Below, in pieces: positions 53,701-64,000 of a DNA stretch of 64,000 nucleotides (its first letter is position 1; the number at the start of each line of letters is the position of its first letter). A program made the translations under genes and the position numbers. The notes under the pieces were generated by a model that saw only the letters and a program-made list of their open reading frames with translations, did not search any database and was not told the DNA's origin. This DNA comes from Hydractinia symbiolongicarpus (Eukaryota; Cnidaria; Hydrozoa; Anthoathecata; Hydractiniidae): positions 20,827,650-20,891,649 of the forward strand of contig NC_079887.1 of assembly GCF_029227915.1 (NCBI RefSeq), in the 5' to 3' direction.

Positions 53701-56700
53701 CTCAAGGTGTCACAATACAAACATATGCACCCCTTTAAATGGGGACACGTTGTAACTTAGGATCGAACACCGTTAGTTAATGACATTATTTATTTATTTT
53801 TCTTTCAGAATTACAAGTATCGAAAAAACGTTATCACAAAAGAAAACATACACAAATGAATTAAAAGAAAAATACAATGAACTGAAAGATAAAACAGAAA
53901 AAGATGTAGAGAGTCAGGTAAGAGTTGACAGCAGGTTTTTACGTACCTAATATATGTGAGCGCTTGACTAAAGAATTTCTACAGAAACTGAGCCTACCGT
54001 AAAAATCCTGTTAGTTAGGATATGTGTTAATATGTTATATTTTTAATTGGTCCAGCGCTTTTTGACAATCGCATCTTAACATTTGCATCCTAAAGTAATT
54101 TTATTGTTACGAATGAATGCAAGTCATAATTATTTCAGAATGCTCGTAATATAAGATTTTTGCATTGGTATTAGAGTTTATCTTTTTTTGAAAACGAACT
54201 CAGCTTTTAAGTACGTGCCGCTCCTAATGTTGAAAAACATGAGTACGGAGAAGTATCTACTCCATTAAAATGTTTCTAAAGTGTTAAGGGACTTCTTAAG
54301 AATAAGGGACTTCTGTTTTTAGGAAAATTTGAGCCGAAAGTTAAAATCTGCATTGGAAAGAGATATTAAAAATAAGAATTATGTAAGTGAGGATTCTTTG
54401 TCTTTTGTTGTTTTTGTGTGATTTTTTAGGTTGAAGAGAGAAAGGGGTCCATTTGGGCTCATATTTGGGAATCTCTTTGATAGCTAGCCGTTTGTATTAT
54501 CAAGCAGATACCGATTGAAGTCTTTATTTTTAACAGGGATGTGAAGTAATTTGACGTATGCTAACTCAGTACTTTTTTAGGCCCCGTTGACAAAGCTTTT
54601 TATATTCTCTTAAAATTGTGAAAAATTCTTTCAAATTTAACAGGGACAGTTTGACACGTTTTATATTTTTTCCTCCTAAAGTTCGCCATAAAAGCCCCTG
54701 AAATTTTTCAAAAAAGGCTAAAATTTGAACCTGTGAACACCCTTATTAGTAACAGAATTTCTCAGTTACGTTATTTCAGACAATATCTTTTGGTCACAGG
54801 TTGTCTCTGCTAAAAAGCTGTAATGCTTGTATTTCCAAAAGGAAAAAAAAACATCTTCCGCCTTCAACTTAAGTTCAACCTCTTGCAACCAATATAACCC
54901 TCTTCAGTTCAGCCTGTGTCATACTACTCTGATTTCAGATTGAGAATCTTAAAAGCAAAGTTGACACACTCACAACGGATAAATTGATATTACAACAATC
55001 GTTAACTGCTGTGAAAAGTGAACTTGAAAACAAGGTAACTACTACTTTTACTCCCTTCAGTATGTCGCTGCTTATTGTCAGAAATTTTCTCGTTTTTTTT
55101 CACAAATTCACGAAATTAATATCCGCAAAATTTGAAAGGATTTGAACCGCGAAATTTTATTCCGCGAAAATTTAAAAAGTTTCCACGATATTCTTCTGTT
55201 TGTTTATTTGATATTAATAGAAAGTGAATAAGTGGCCGAAGGGGTACCATTTGAGATGTCATTCTTAGTATTACTTTGTGCAGTAAGAGGTAACCTCAGC
55301 ACCACAGCACCATGTTTTATTTGACATTTCAGTCGAGACTTCTGCATGATAGTCAAGTATTGTGTCGTCAAGCGGAGACAGCAATTGGTGAGATGGAAAA
55401 CACTGCATATGAACAACTTCACCAACAACAAAAAGGCTTTGATGAGAAACACAGCGTCATTAAAACGCGATATCACAAATGTGTAGCGAAAGTGAACGAA
55501 CATAAAATCGTAGTCAAGGTAGGGATTTTCTGAGATTGCTGCTCTAGAAACTTTCGATTACTTTCTAATTTGCTTTGCTCAACCGAAAATAACCTTATTT
55601 ATTTTCTAAGCTCCATACGAGACAATAAGAACGCGGTATTTAGTAGTGTCGTTTTAATTATCAGAGTTGTACATGTTTGTAAATAAAGTGTAAAAATACA
55701 AATGTAAAGCATACCTGGCCTAATTGACGTTAGCAATATGCCCAATGGCTTCTCTACTAAGGTCAGTGTTAACGATATTGAATTTTTAACTCATCCTCCT
55801 GCTTAGCAATATGCCTCCGTGGCTTTTCTACTAAGCTAAAACTTTGACTCAGCTAACAGTCAGCATTATTTTCATCTTAATATCAATCTTTATTACATCG
55901 TTATATCAGTCTTTACTACACTTTTTCAGAATCGTTACAATTTTTTACGTCATCAAAGAAGATATGTACATAATATAAAATAAACAACAAGCAATCAGAA
56001 AGTATTCGCCTTTTTCTACTGATTTAAGTGCAAGTTTTACTTAGACATTTGCCTTCTTCAGGATAAAAACTCTCCGGTACTTCGTTGCCAAATGAGGTTG
56101 GTTTCGTTTATCTATATTTCGTAACGAAAATAAATACGAGAATCGTTATGCTTTCTATGTTTTGATAAAAATACATTTTTATGAATGGAGAATTTTTAAA
56201 AAAGTTAAATAAGACGATTGTGAGTGATTGGAAACTCTTTAAACGTGTTGAATGCATCACACTTTAAGAAAACCATTTCGCCATGTAAGACAGATATATT
56301 GCATTAGTGAGATTTTTTTCAAAGTTAATTTTTGACAATAAGCTTAGTCCAATATTCTGTCGTAACATACGTAACATACGCAAATTCTTCTAAAAAATTT
56401 CGCCAAGTTAGTTATCTTTTGATTAGCTTATTCTTTTTTAGAATTTCATAGAGACGATGCTTTCTCAAATTCACGATCATCGCTCACAGCTGCTAGAAAA
56501 TCATAAACAACATGTCGAAAGAAAAGGTAAACGAAAAGAAGAAGAGTTCTTCAAAAATAAAGCTCACGATGTTGCTTGTTCGATCTTAAACATGTCAACA
56601 GCTGATCTGCATGAATTCATGCAAGAGGAACACGAAATACAGGTAAGTTGGTTGATCTCCAGATTAACAATAGCTGATCTACTGCGGAAAATATGTACAA

Positions 56701-57241
56701 TGCACAGATTCCATCCATATTTCCAACAATCTAACTAAAAAGTTAGCTTCTTTTATTACGTTCTTAAATCAAGAACAATTAGTGCGAAGCCGAGAAATCT
56801 GAGTGTGGGTCTTGTAAATGTTTTTTGCGATTAGATTTTTTGCGCAAAATTAATTTCGCAGACACAACTAACCTGCGAATTTAGCAACAACAAAAAACTT
56901 GACACTGTATTGTTCTTTTGACTTTTTTCACTAAATAATATTTTTTGCACGTTTCTTTTTTCAGCCTTCTATTCCACAATACGAAGACAACGATATCAGA
57001 GAAAAACTGGAGTTGATTCTCAAGAAAGAGGTATGAACTTTTATTACCACGATAATGATGTTTTAACGTTAATCTATGCTATCCTATGCTATCATTCAAT
57101 CTTTTTTTTTAGAGCAACTTTGGGAAGGTACTGACCAAGTTTTTGCTTGATATTGTTTCATATGATACAACACTACGTGAAAAATTAATCCTCGATGCAA
57201 CTTAGTTCCCAAACTTCAATTTTTTATGTTTATAGCTTGTA
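41775..57241 (+). CDS. CNTLN: Centlein, centrosomal coiled-coil protein
   Basis: Centlein is a linker protein at the proximal centriole/centrosome that contributes to centrosome cohesion. I place 32 exons (1204 codons; human about 1405): 41775-41796, 42014-42081, 42181-42269, 42600-42684, 42837-42896, 43112-43195, 43376-43457, 44033-44241, 45403-45438, 45628-45746, 45962-46059, 46260-46312, 46586-46669, 47138-47227, 47775-47866, 48051-48117, 48243-48329, 48665-48783, 48893-49024, 49509-49609, 49947-50047, 50931-50998, 51776-52241, 52404-52535, 52785-53008, 53809-53917, 54323-54382, 54939-55034, 55333-55518, 56442-56642, 56965-57030 and 57113-57241. HDKDFVWNLWKNLQVEKPD near the start, VWNELEHYRKE and ACSILNMSTADLHEFM near the end match human centlein blocks. 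Nearly all of it is predicted coiled coil. Three TQT motifs fall at about residues 676, 726 and 744. The last exon may carry an A-run indel. Confidence 0.93.
44386..45059. mobile_element. TIR-bounded element carrying a tyrosine-recombinase tail
   Basis: Perfect 15-bp inverted repeats, TTTATTACCCCACTG at 44386-44400 and its complement at 45045-45059, bound 674 bp in CNTLN intron 8. Inside is a C-terminal fragment of a tyrosine recombinase (see 44593-44886) and TCGAA-containing subterminal motifs. Known Cryptons lack inverted repeats, so the ends may belong to a different element that captured the fragment, or be a foldback relic. Confidence 0.6.
44593..44886 (+). pseudogene. Crypton-like tyrosine recombinase, C-terminal fragment
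   Basis: The frame reads VPEVYVAQHSGHKNIDLLRN followed by Y and KSAS, then a Ser/Asn-rich tail ending PPAKRQRIEF. GHK followed ten residues later by Tyr fits the last catalytic block of Crypton/DUF3504-type tyrosine recombinases, and this tail is typical of cnidarian copies as I recall them. No ATG or upstream catalytic Arg block is present, so it is only the last exon or a fragment. Confidence 0.6.
45057..45204. mobile_element. Foldback element with nested palindromes
   Basis: The left arm from AATGACTTATTAACC pairs with the right arm ending GGTTAATAAGCCATT over about 64 bp, roughly four of five bases matching. Each arm itself holds a hairpin, GGTCTATA with TATAGACC. The loop is TCACTGCGTTCGG. 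It starts at the end of the previous element and has no ORF. Confidence 0.7.
48405..48556 (+). mobile_element. tRNA-derived SINE, copy 1
   Basis: The head CTGGTAGCCTTGTGGTAGAG fits a tRNA A box, with a decayed B-box region about 40 bases on. The tail (CACTATAAAGTGTAAATC, TAGCATTGGGCG, AAGAATAG, ATATCTAA) is shared with the copy at 51281. It lies in CNTLN intron 17. Confidence 0.65.
51281..51450 (+). mobile_element. tRNA-derived SINE, copy 2
   Basis: The tRNA-like head is ACTGGTTGCCTTTTTAGTAG with B box GAGTTCAAACC. The tail (GACTATAAAAGTGTGAATC, TTAGCATGAGAATAGG, GATATCTAAACTAAAG) matches the copy at 48405. It lies in CNTLN intron 22, so two introns of one gene hold the same SINE family in the same orientation. 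Confidence 0.7.
53195..53293 (+). repeat. 19-bp minisatellite, five copies
   Basis: Five copies of TTCTGCCCGCYATTAATAA lie in tandem with unit starts at 53195, 53214, 53233, 53252 and 53271. The only variation is C or T in the CGCY position. It lies in CNTLN intron 25. Confidence 0.9.
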
Positions 57242-58429
57242 CATTGATAACTTATTTTATCGGATTTTAAACATCGTTTGAAACATACGTTGTTGTTTCC
57301 CCCCAGGCAAATATGATTTTTTCTGTAATTTTCATTACGAGTTTCTTACTTGGAAGGTTTTGGCAGGCAAAATGGAATTCGCTGACGGTTTTTCTTTCCA
57401 AAATATTCAGGGTTTTTTTTCTGGTTCAGGTCTATTTGAATTTACCACATCAAAGAATATAACGTCAGAGGTGTGGGGACTACAACGGTCAAAATGATAT
57501 TTGAAACGAAACGAGATTTTTTGAACCTACATGTTTCTTTTTAAAAGCAATAAAAATTTTAAAATGAGGCTTAAGGATGGTTATGAAAAGTACTTTTTTA
57601 GGCTCAAAATATGCTTAAGCTATGCTTAATGTCCAAAAAAATTATTTATTGCAATATGCTTAGAGATGAATTCCGTTGTTTACATTTTCAGCGGTAAGCT
57701 CTTTTGACTCTGGCATCTGCGTGGGAGCATAAAGGATAGGGGTGCTAGGTGATGCAAAGTAATTATCAGTCCATCTCGTGTCCATTTAAAAGAATTGTAG
57801 AGATTTTTAGGAAATATGCTGATAGTTTACACCCACACTTCTGGTGTAGCAAGCAGCCGTGAACAGGGCCTTTTTGATATTATGGACAGCGCGAAGAATC
57901 ATGTGTGTTTAGCGCATGCACTGACCTGGTCATATTTTCGAGACTTTTTGAACCTATTTGTAAGAACATAATTGGATCTCATTTTTGGTGCTTTTGTGTT
58001 GTTTTCATTCTGTAGCAAAATTCGGATTGCTGGTAGTTTTGAGAAAAAATCTGAGGCTTCCGTTTTTAGAAAATTGTTCTAAAAAACCGTGTAGTCAAAT
58101 AAAAATGACATTCTGAAAGTTTTGTAAATTTGCTTCTTAACAAAGTGAAAGTTGAAAAAAAAAGTAAAACTTTAACGATTTAGATTCTCATCTTATAATG
58201 TCACCATTCTATTCCAAAAAATCTCATATAATTCTTTACATGGACTGAATATTTTATTTAAAATATTTTTTTATGCGTGGACTGTTACTGCAAAAATTAT
58301 CGATCGAAAATTTCCTGTGAAACACAAGGTACAAATAAGATCAAATGAAACATTCAGATCTTCATTGAGCAAATAGAACGAACGAAGATATGCTAGCTAA
58401 AAGATATATTTTAAAATTGTAATATTCAT
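57242..58429. other. Convergent spacer between CNTLN and GCN1
   Basis: The 3' ends of CNTLN (plus) and GCN1 (minus) face each other across about 1.2 kb. No coding sequence or structured element is seen. AATAAA occurs near 57550 (plus strand) in GCAATAAAAA context and could serve CNTLN. Confidence 0.5.
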
Positions 58430-59797
58430 CTAAGTTGAGAATATGTAGTCATCTGCATCTGTAGCTAAAGAGTCGCTTAATTTCGCGAAAGAATTTTTAC
58501 GATATTCTTGTAAAAAGTTTGCAGCGTCCGTCATTGTCGATACACACTCCTAAAAATAAAAATACAGTATGTGAACCACGGGTGTTAAAATATGGTTTTT
58601 CAAAAATGTTTTGTTTCCAAAGAAAGTTTTGAATGTTACAGCAACTTTAATGCTACAAATTTTAGTGGGCACAAATTTTTTGCGTATCAAGTCATTCGCG
58701 AAAATTTTATTTTGCGACTACGTCAATCCTGTGACGAAGGAAGACACTAAATTTTTTTAATGATAAAAAAACAATGCTGAAGTTGGGATTACGCTTCGGC
58801 TGTAAGTAGGCTTCTGTTGGGAGAATTAATTCCGCGAATCAAGCAAAAAAAAAAAGCTTATTAAACATAGTTTCAGAAATCATAGTTTCTATTTCAGCTA
58901 CATTTTTTATTCAAGTTTGCGAATTAATTTTCGCCACTTTCGCGACTTTATTAATTTGGCAGTAATCAATTCGCAAGAAAATGTCATCAAACAAATTCGT
59001 GAAATCTAATTCCCGCGAAATAATTTGAACTTGCCTACTTCGCGAATATTAAATTTTATTTTCAAAAATTAGTTCTCGCGAAAATTATTAAGAACAGAAA
59101 CAAGATTTACTCACATCGAACAGCGTGTCATTTTTGTGCAGCTGTAACATGAATGCGAGCGTCAACTCAGCCAGAGCTCTCACTGCAGTATTTCTGTCTC
59201 TCAGAAGGGAGATGAATTCTGGAATGACGTAGCGAATTCGATCAAATTCTAACACCTCAGGAACATGCTTTGAAACATGTTTGATTGTTTTCAAGGCTGA
59301 TAATTTGATGTCGACAGAATTATGGACCAAGTTCTACAGGAAAAAAATTGCAAAACTATTCACGGACAAAATTTACACATTAAAATATCATATGAATGAT
59401 GCTCAGTTTTGTTTTTCATAAATATCATAGGGTGAAAACCTACTTATTAGATCTGTGTAGGCGAGGCAAATGCGCTATTATTTCGTCTAACCCTGATTTT
59501 TTACTCTTGGTTATCAATAGAATTCTGGTAGACGAGCTACACAAGCGTTCTTACATTTGACACGCAAGTTAAAATTTCCACGTACCTTTTTCATGGATGT
59601 AACAACAACAGACGGAGCTGCGTCCGCCATTTCTTTTGAAAACATCAACAGATGACCCAATGAATGAACTCCATATGTGCACACAGGAACCTAAACACAA
59701 TATCCACATATTATTATTTTCGTATACTTTGTTTTAAATAGGTAAAAGAAGAACGCAATTTTAACGCAAACGAAATATCTCCTCTCCCCCCCCAAAA

Positions 59798-59833
<36 letters not shown>

Positions 59834-62800
59834 TGATAACCTCTGTTCAAAATGGTTGCGTCGCAGCTTTACTTTTTAAAAAAAACAAAATTTGAAAAAA
59901 TCAGATCACTTTCGTTGAACTTATCAAACGAATTCATAAAAATTGAAAAATGATCACTGTTATAAAATCTCACTCACCTTGTCATTATTCGAATGTTGTA
60001 CAACAACATCTACTATTTCATCTTCATCAACAACACTAAACAACTTAGATGGAGCGTCAAATAAGCCATAGGACAAAGCAACTGCTCTGCCGTGGCAAAT
60101 CGTCCAATCCATTGTTGGGTTTATGTCTAAAATAAATTTTGACAAAATAAACGCTCCATCCAACTGCCCATTGCCACATCTGTATTCCTACCCTTTTTTA
60201 AATAAAACACTGACTCGGCAACCAGCCTTACCTAACAGGGAATCTTTGAGTAATGTTTTAACTTCAGCTTCAGATAAAACTTGACATAATGCTCCTAAAG
60301 CCGCACCAGCGTTGACTCGAACTTCGTCCTGTGCAAAAATTACATGATTTAAAAACTTAGTTAAGTCACAAACGACCGTCAGAGAAGATACAAGAACACG
60401 ACTGATGGTGAATTTTTTGTTGTTGTTATAACGTTGTCACTAAATAATTTCGTTAATATATAATATCCATTAACAAATGTCTTATTGAAGTAGAACTACT
60501 TTGTTGAGAATCGACAAACGGTGCCCCATAATAAAGATTTACAATCCAACCTCCCTATCACTTTTTTATATACGACAAAGCTCGAAAGTAATAAAAAACC
60601 TAATAAGTGATAAAAGAAATGTACCTTGGTTGAATCAAGAAGTTCTAGTAGTGTCTCTAACAAAAGAGCTCTGATTGCCTCGCCCATTTTTGCACCAGCG
60701 TTCAAAATGATGGTCCGTAAAGCCTGCAGGATTGTTTCTCTGCAATGAGGAAAAACAACAAACGTAAATCAGTGTTTTGCGCTTTCTCGCGCGCATTAAA
60801 CTAAACAGGTTGTGATACATACAATTGTTGCACGATTAGCGATTCTTATCGAAATTCATAATAAATGGTGAAACTTCGAACTGTGGCAACATTTAATGAA
60901 TTATCGTGACGATTAATGGGACCTTTTAAAATTACGAACAGCGATTTTTACAAATTATAAGAAACAATTAACACTAACACAAACAACTGTAGTTATAATT
61001 TTATTAGTATATCTATTTTAAGTATCAAGCTATAGATTCGTAACAGTCGAAAAAATTCACCTGATTGCATTATCTTCATTGTTTTTCAAACCATTCCTTA
61101 ACTCTGTAAACAATGAATCCACTCGTGTATGCAGTACTGTGAGCAGACCTAAAGCCCATGCTGCTTTCTGTCGCACAGCCAATGTTTGGTCGTTCAACGC
61201 TTTGATAAAAGTTGTTTGCAGTTGTGGTAAAAACGGCTTCAACATGATACCAACCTAAAAGTTGAACAAGCATCTTAAATGGGCGCTGCAAGAATTTTAG
61301 ATGGGCGCTACAAGCATCTTAGATGGGCGTTGTAAGTACATTATTCTTATGCTAGCGCAGTTTTCTTTGACAATTCGACAACATATGCGGAACACAAAAT
61401 CAAACATGAATTCTTACGGAAACTTCGCATTTTATAAACTTTTTTTCAAAATTAAGTAACAAAAAGTGACTTTCTGGAATTTCTTCGAGATTAATTCAAC
61501 CTGCTCATATGAACATAGCAAACACACGCACCTTGGACAACAACAAACCCAACGTATCCAAAATAGCAACTTTCACATTCCAGTTAAATCGATCACCAAG
61601 GATACGAATGAGTGGACCAGTGATGTGCACGACAGATGGTTTCAAAGCTTCAGCACTGGTCAAACGAATTACCTCACCAAGCACGTTGGATGCTTGCTCT
61701 TTTATGTCTTGTGGACCATTCAGTATACCTTCACGAAATATCGGCAGCACTGGTATAATACCCTTAGAAGAGAAGACACAATTTAAAGAAAGATAAATGG
61801 TAGCCATCAACTAGATTTTTCTACCAAAAAATCCTGATGCTTTTTAACACTGAAACGATTTGTGTTTAAAAAAAGGAAAGACGTTTTGATTTGGAAAGTT
61901 CTACGCCTATTTCCAGCTTTGAGCAAAAAGTATTCTCCAATTCAGCTACATTGTTAAGGGAAAACATTCTTACTTTCTTGGGGATACAAAATCCAGGAAG
62001 CTGGTTATTTCTGATGTCATCTTTTATAAATTTAAGTGCTTGTCGTAAAGATGGTAGATGTTGTAACTGTTCCGCAGGATCAAGATGCTAAATGAAAGTA
62101 ATCAGAAATTGGTAACACCTTACGTGAAAAGATGCTTTTGTCACAAAGTCAGAAACAACAAATCAAATCGTTGGATAAACATTTTAAATGAAAAGCACAC
62201 AATATGGATAGTGAAGAACATGTTTTGAACGAAGTAAAGGCTTTCTTGACTTTTCTTTTACGTCAAATTTCAACATCAAATGCAACAGTCGAGTTAACTA
62301 ACATTGTATTCTTGACAGCCCTTACAAATCATAAATTGGAAGCAGCTTGAAAAACAATTTGTGATGATTAGAACTCACAGTCTGTTTTTGTTTTGCCTCG
62401 ATGTAAATAAAACGTAGTTCACGGTATATAGTTATCCCTCTGTTTGTCTACGATTTAATGTTAGTTTTGAGATGTCATCGATAGAGATTTTGCGCCCATT
62501 TATCATTTCCTGAATTTTTTTTTTAAATTGAACTACACTTAACACAAAAACAGCGATCAAAAAACAACGTCATTTTACCTTGACAAGCGCATCTAACGCT
62601 GACCAGCCAGCCGGCACAACGTTTTCGTCGACGTCATTCATCAGTTGTATGATACAACGGAACAATGGCTGCACGAATTGACTGTAATCAGACCGAGTGT
62701 CTTTGCAGAAGACTGCTAGAAGATTTGCACAAACCTATGGATAAAATTATTTAAACATAAAAAAGCGAGAGGCTAGCGACACAAAAATAATTGTCGCATT

Positions 62801-63786
62801 GAAAGAAGGTAAAAATTGAAGAAACAGTTCCTACAAAATTTTAAGCCTTTAAATCCTTATATTGGTGATGTACTATCATACATCACTTGTAGAGCAGATG
62901 TCTCTCACACATGGAAACATGGAGAGGCGTCTACATGCTTCACTAACACAAAGCTTTTTACCTTTCTAATTCCAGGATTTTGATTTTTAGCTGCAGACAT
63001 CAACTCCTCAACGATTGTTCTTGCTCCATCATCATCAACTGATAAAATTAATGTTTTCGTTCCTTCGAATGCCTAGCGCGAGGAGATTTAACGAACATGT
63101 AAAAACAGTAAAAAGATAAACCGAAGAAAAGTATTGTAAGAATGACGAATGTTTGGGTCAGGGTTTTTTAGGCCGATAGGCTTTCTAAATCTACCCAGGA
63201 CAATTTAAAAGGTACTATAGCAGGAAAAGAAATGAAGATTTGCACACGCAAATTCACTGAGTCGCACATACGAACAAGTATGTGATTGGTAAATACTAAC
63301 TCGTGTAGGGAAAGTAAACTCGGACAGGGATGTGATTGGTCAATACTAACTTCGTGTAGGAAAACTAAACTCGGACAAGAATCTGATTGGTCAATACTAA
63401 CTTCGTGTATGAAAACTAAACTCGGACAAGGATGTGATTGGTCAATACTAACTTCGTGTAGGGAAACTAAACTCGGACAAAGATGTGATTGGTCAATACT
63501 AACTTCGTGTAGGGAAACTCGGACATGCGTGTGATTGGTTAATACTAACCTCGTGTTTAGAGTCATCTCCGCTTTCATTGTTTACAGCTTGTATCATTGC
63601 AGGTAGAATCTTCTCGAGATGTTTCACCAACGCGTCACCAGCCACTGATGATAAGATAGCTAGTGCTTTCGTGTTCACGGGAGGTGTTGTCAGTTTTGGC
63701 ACGAGGAAGGGTAACACTGATTTACTTTTTACCGCCATCACCTGTTTTAAGCCATCTAATGCAAACTCGGAAAGATTTGGATCGTC
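58430..63786 (-). CDS. GCN1: GCN1, eIF2-alpha kinase activator, 3' part
   Basis: GCN1 is a very large HEAT-repeat protein that binds stalled, collided ribosomes and activates GCN2 when amino acids are short. Twelve minus-strand exons are present: 63550-63786, 62962-63072, 62579-62734, 61974-62087, 61532-61762, 61061-61254, 60625-60739, 60232-60328, 59978-60126, 59586-59690, 59115-59333 and 58430-58549 (615 codons to the TAG). Blocks such as FALDGLKQVMAVKS, LVPKLTTPPVNTKALA, VVHITGPLIRILGDRF and MLKPFLPQLQTTFIKAL are nearly identical to human GCN1. The C-terminal region that in yeast binds the GCN2 RWD domain should lie here. The gene starts beyond position 64000, so this is partial. The intron after exon 63550-63786 contains a minisatellite built from its own donor site. 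Confidence 0.97.
58650..59090. repeat. Dense TTCGCGAAAATTAATT-type motifs
   Basis: Many variants of TTCGCGAA, CGCGAAATTAATT and AATTCGCGAA in both orientations fill the last GCN1 intron. Similar stretches occur in CNTLN introns near 55090-55190 and 56826-56880. The pattern resembles the ends of a dispersed foldback repeat family with several nested or degraded copies. No coding content. Confidence 0.5.
59793..59834. repeat. A-run followed by (TA)n microsatellite
   Basis: A poly-A run is followed by about 13 TA units in a GCN1 intron (between exons 59586-59690 and 59978-60126). It could be the tail of an unrecognised retroposed sequence, but no body is evident. Confidence 0.9.
63282..63549 (-). 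repeat. 51-bp minisatellite containing copies of a splice donor
   Basis: Units repeat at 63300, 63350, 63401, 63452, 63503 and 63549 (position of the shared AATACTAAC end), spaced 50, 51, 51, 51 and 46 bp. On the minus strand each unit holds CACGAAGTTAGTATTGACCA or a close variant. The last is the true exon-intron junction of GCN1 (CACGAG|GTTAGTATT), so the array was copied from, or grew over, the donor. Confidence 0.92.
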
Positions 63787-64000
63787 CTAAAATATAATTT
63801 CAAAAATTCAGTATTTTGAGTCTCTGTTCTTAGAACTTTAACTGTCACGAAACAATGACAAGTCAACCACGACAAATTTTAAATAATTCATATTTTAATA
63901 CAGCGCTGGTCTCAAATTTCCTTATAACTATAACTAGCAAGCTAAGCAAATTATTTTTAACATGTTTAATGCATGATTAATTATGTAAGGCAAGCGACGG

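Noticed and set aside
63168-63578. Minus-strand HEVSIDQSHPCPS repeat protein
   Set aside because: It is translation of the 51-bp intronic minisatellite; 51 is a multiple of three, so the frame stays open.

Overview
This is a eukaryotic (metazoan) genomic window, AT-rich, with intron-rich genes, GT-AG introns mostly a few hundred bases long, and many DNA-transposon remnants. The gene set (TRAF, TBCE, CNTLN, GCN1) together with cnidarian-style Tigger, Harbinger, RAG1-like and tyrosine-recombinase remnants suggests a cnidarian, perhaps a hydrozoan. That assignment is inference only. There is no prokaryotic-style operon, CRISPR array or rRNA.

Layout. (1) 1-1720: no gene seen. (2) 1744-16868, + strand: a four-exon TRAF-family adaptor (443 codons) with a degenerate RING, TRAF zinc fingers, coiled coil and TRAF-C/MATH domain. 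Its 8.7 kb first intron holds a 52-bp minisatellite, a tRNA-like TIR element and a complete-ended Tigger/pogo transposon with an antisense HIRAN-like passenger gene. Its last intron holds a 759-bp pure TCTG array. (3) 16869-24577: intergenic, with a Harbinger-like MITE, hairpin modules, a 32-bp perfect palindrome, a tRNA-Glu-like relic and a possible two-exon minus-strand gene. (4) 24578-38029, + strand: TBCE, rebuilt as 17 exons and 507 codons, with a broken RAG1-like transposon in intron 9 and two introns with U12-type signals. (5) 38030-41774: gene-poor. (6) 41775-57241, + strand: CNTLN (centlein), rebuilt as 32 exons and 1204 codons. (7) 57242-58429: convergent spacer. (8) 58430-63786, - strand: the last 12 exons (615 codons) of GCN1, whose 5' part lies beyond position 64000.

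Exon phases close without a break in all four host genes: TRAF 1332 nt, TBCE 1524 nt, CNTLN 3615 nt and the GCN1 part 1848 nt, each divisible by three. The models are therefore internally consistent, although no transcript was available. The genes are unrelated housekeeping or signalling genes: a TNF-receptor-type adaptor, a tubulin-folding cofactor, a centrosomal coiled-coil protein and a translation-stress sensor. I see no evidence that they form a pathway. TBCE and CNTLN both concern microtubules or centrosomes, which may be coincidence.

The most unusual content is in the mobile DNA and the splice sites. These are a RAG1-like gene that keeps the RAG1 N-terminal zinc region and the terminal catalytic-Glu block but has lost the middle; a Tigger element that pairs a PCNA-box transposase with an antisense HIRAN-like ORF; a candidate U12 intron ending in TG in TBCE; and a minisatellite that has copied the splice donor of a GCN1 exon.
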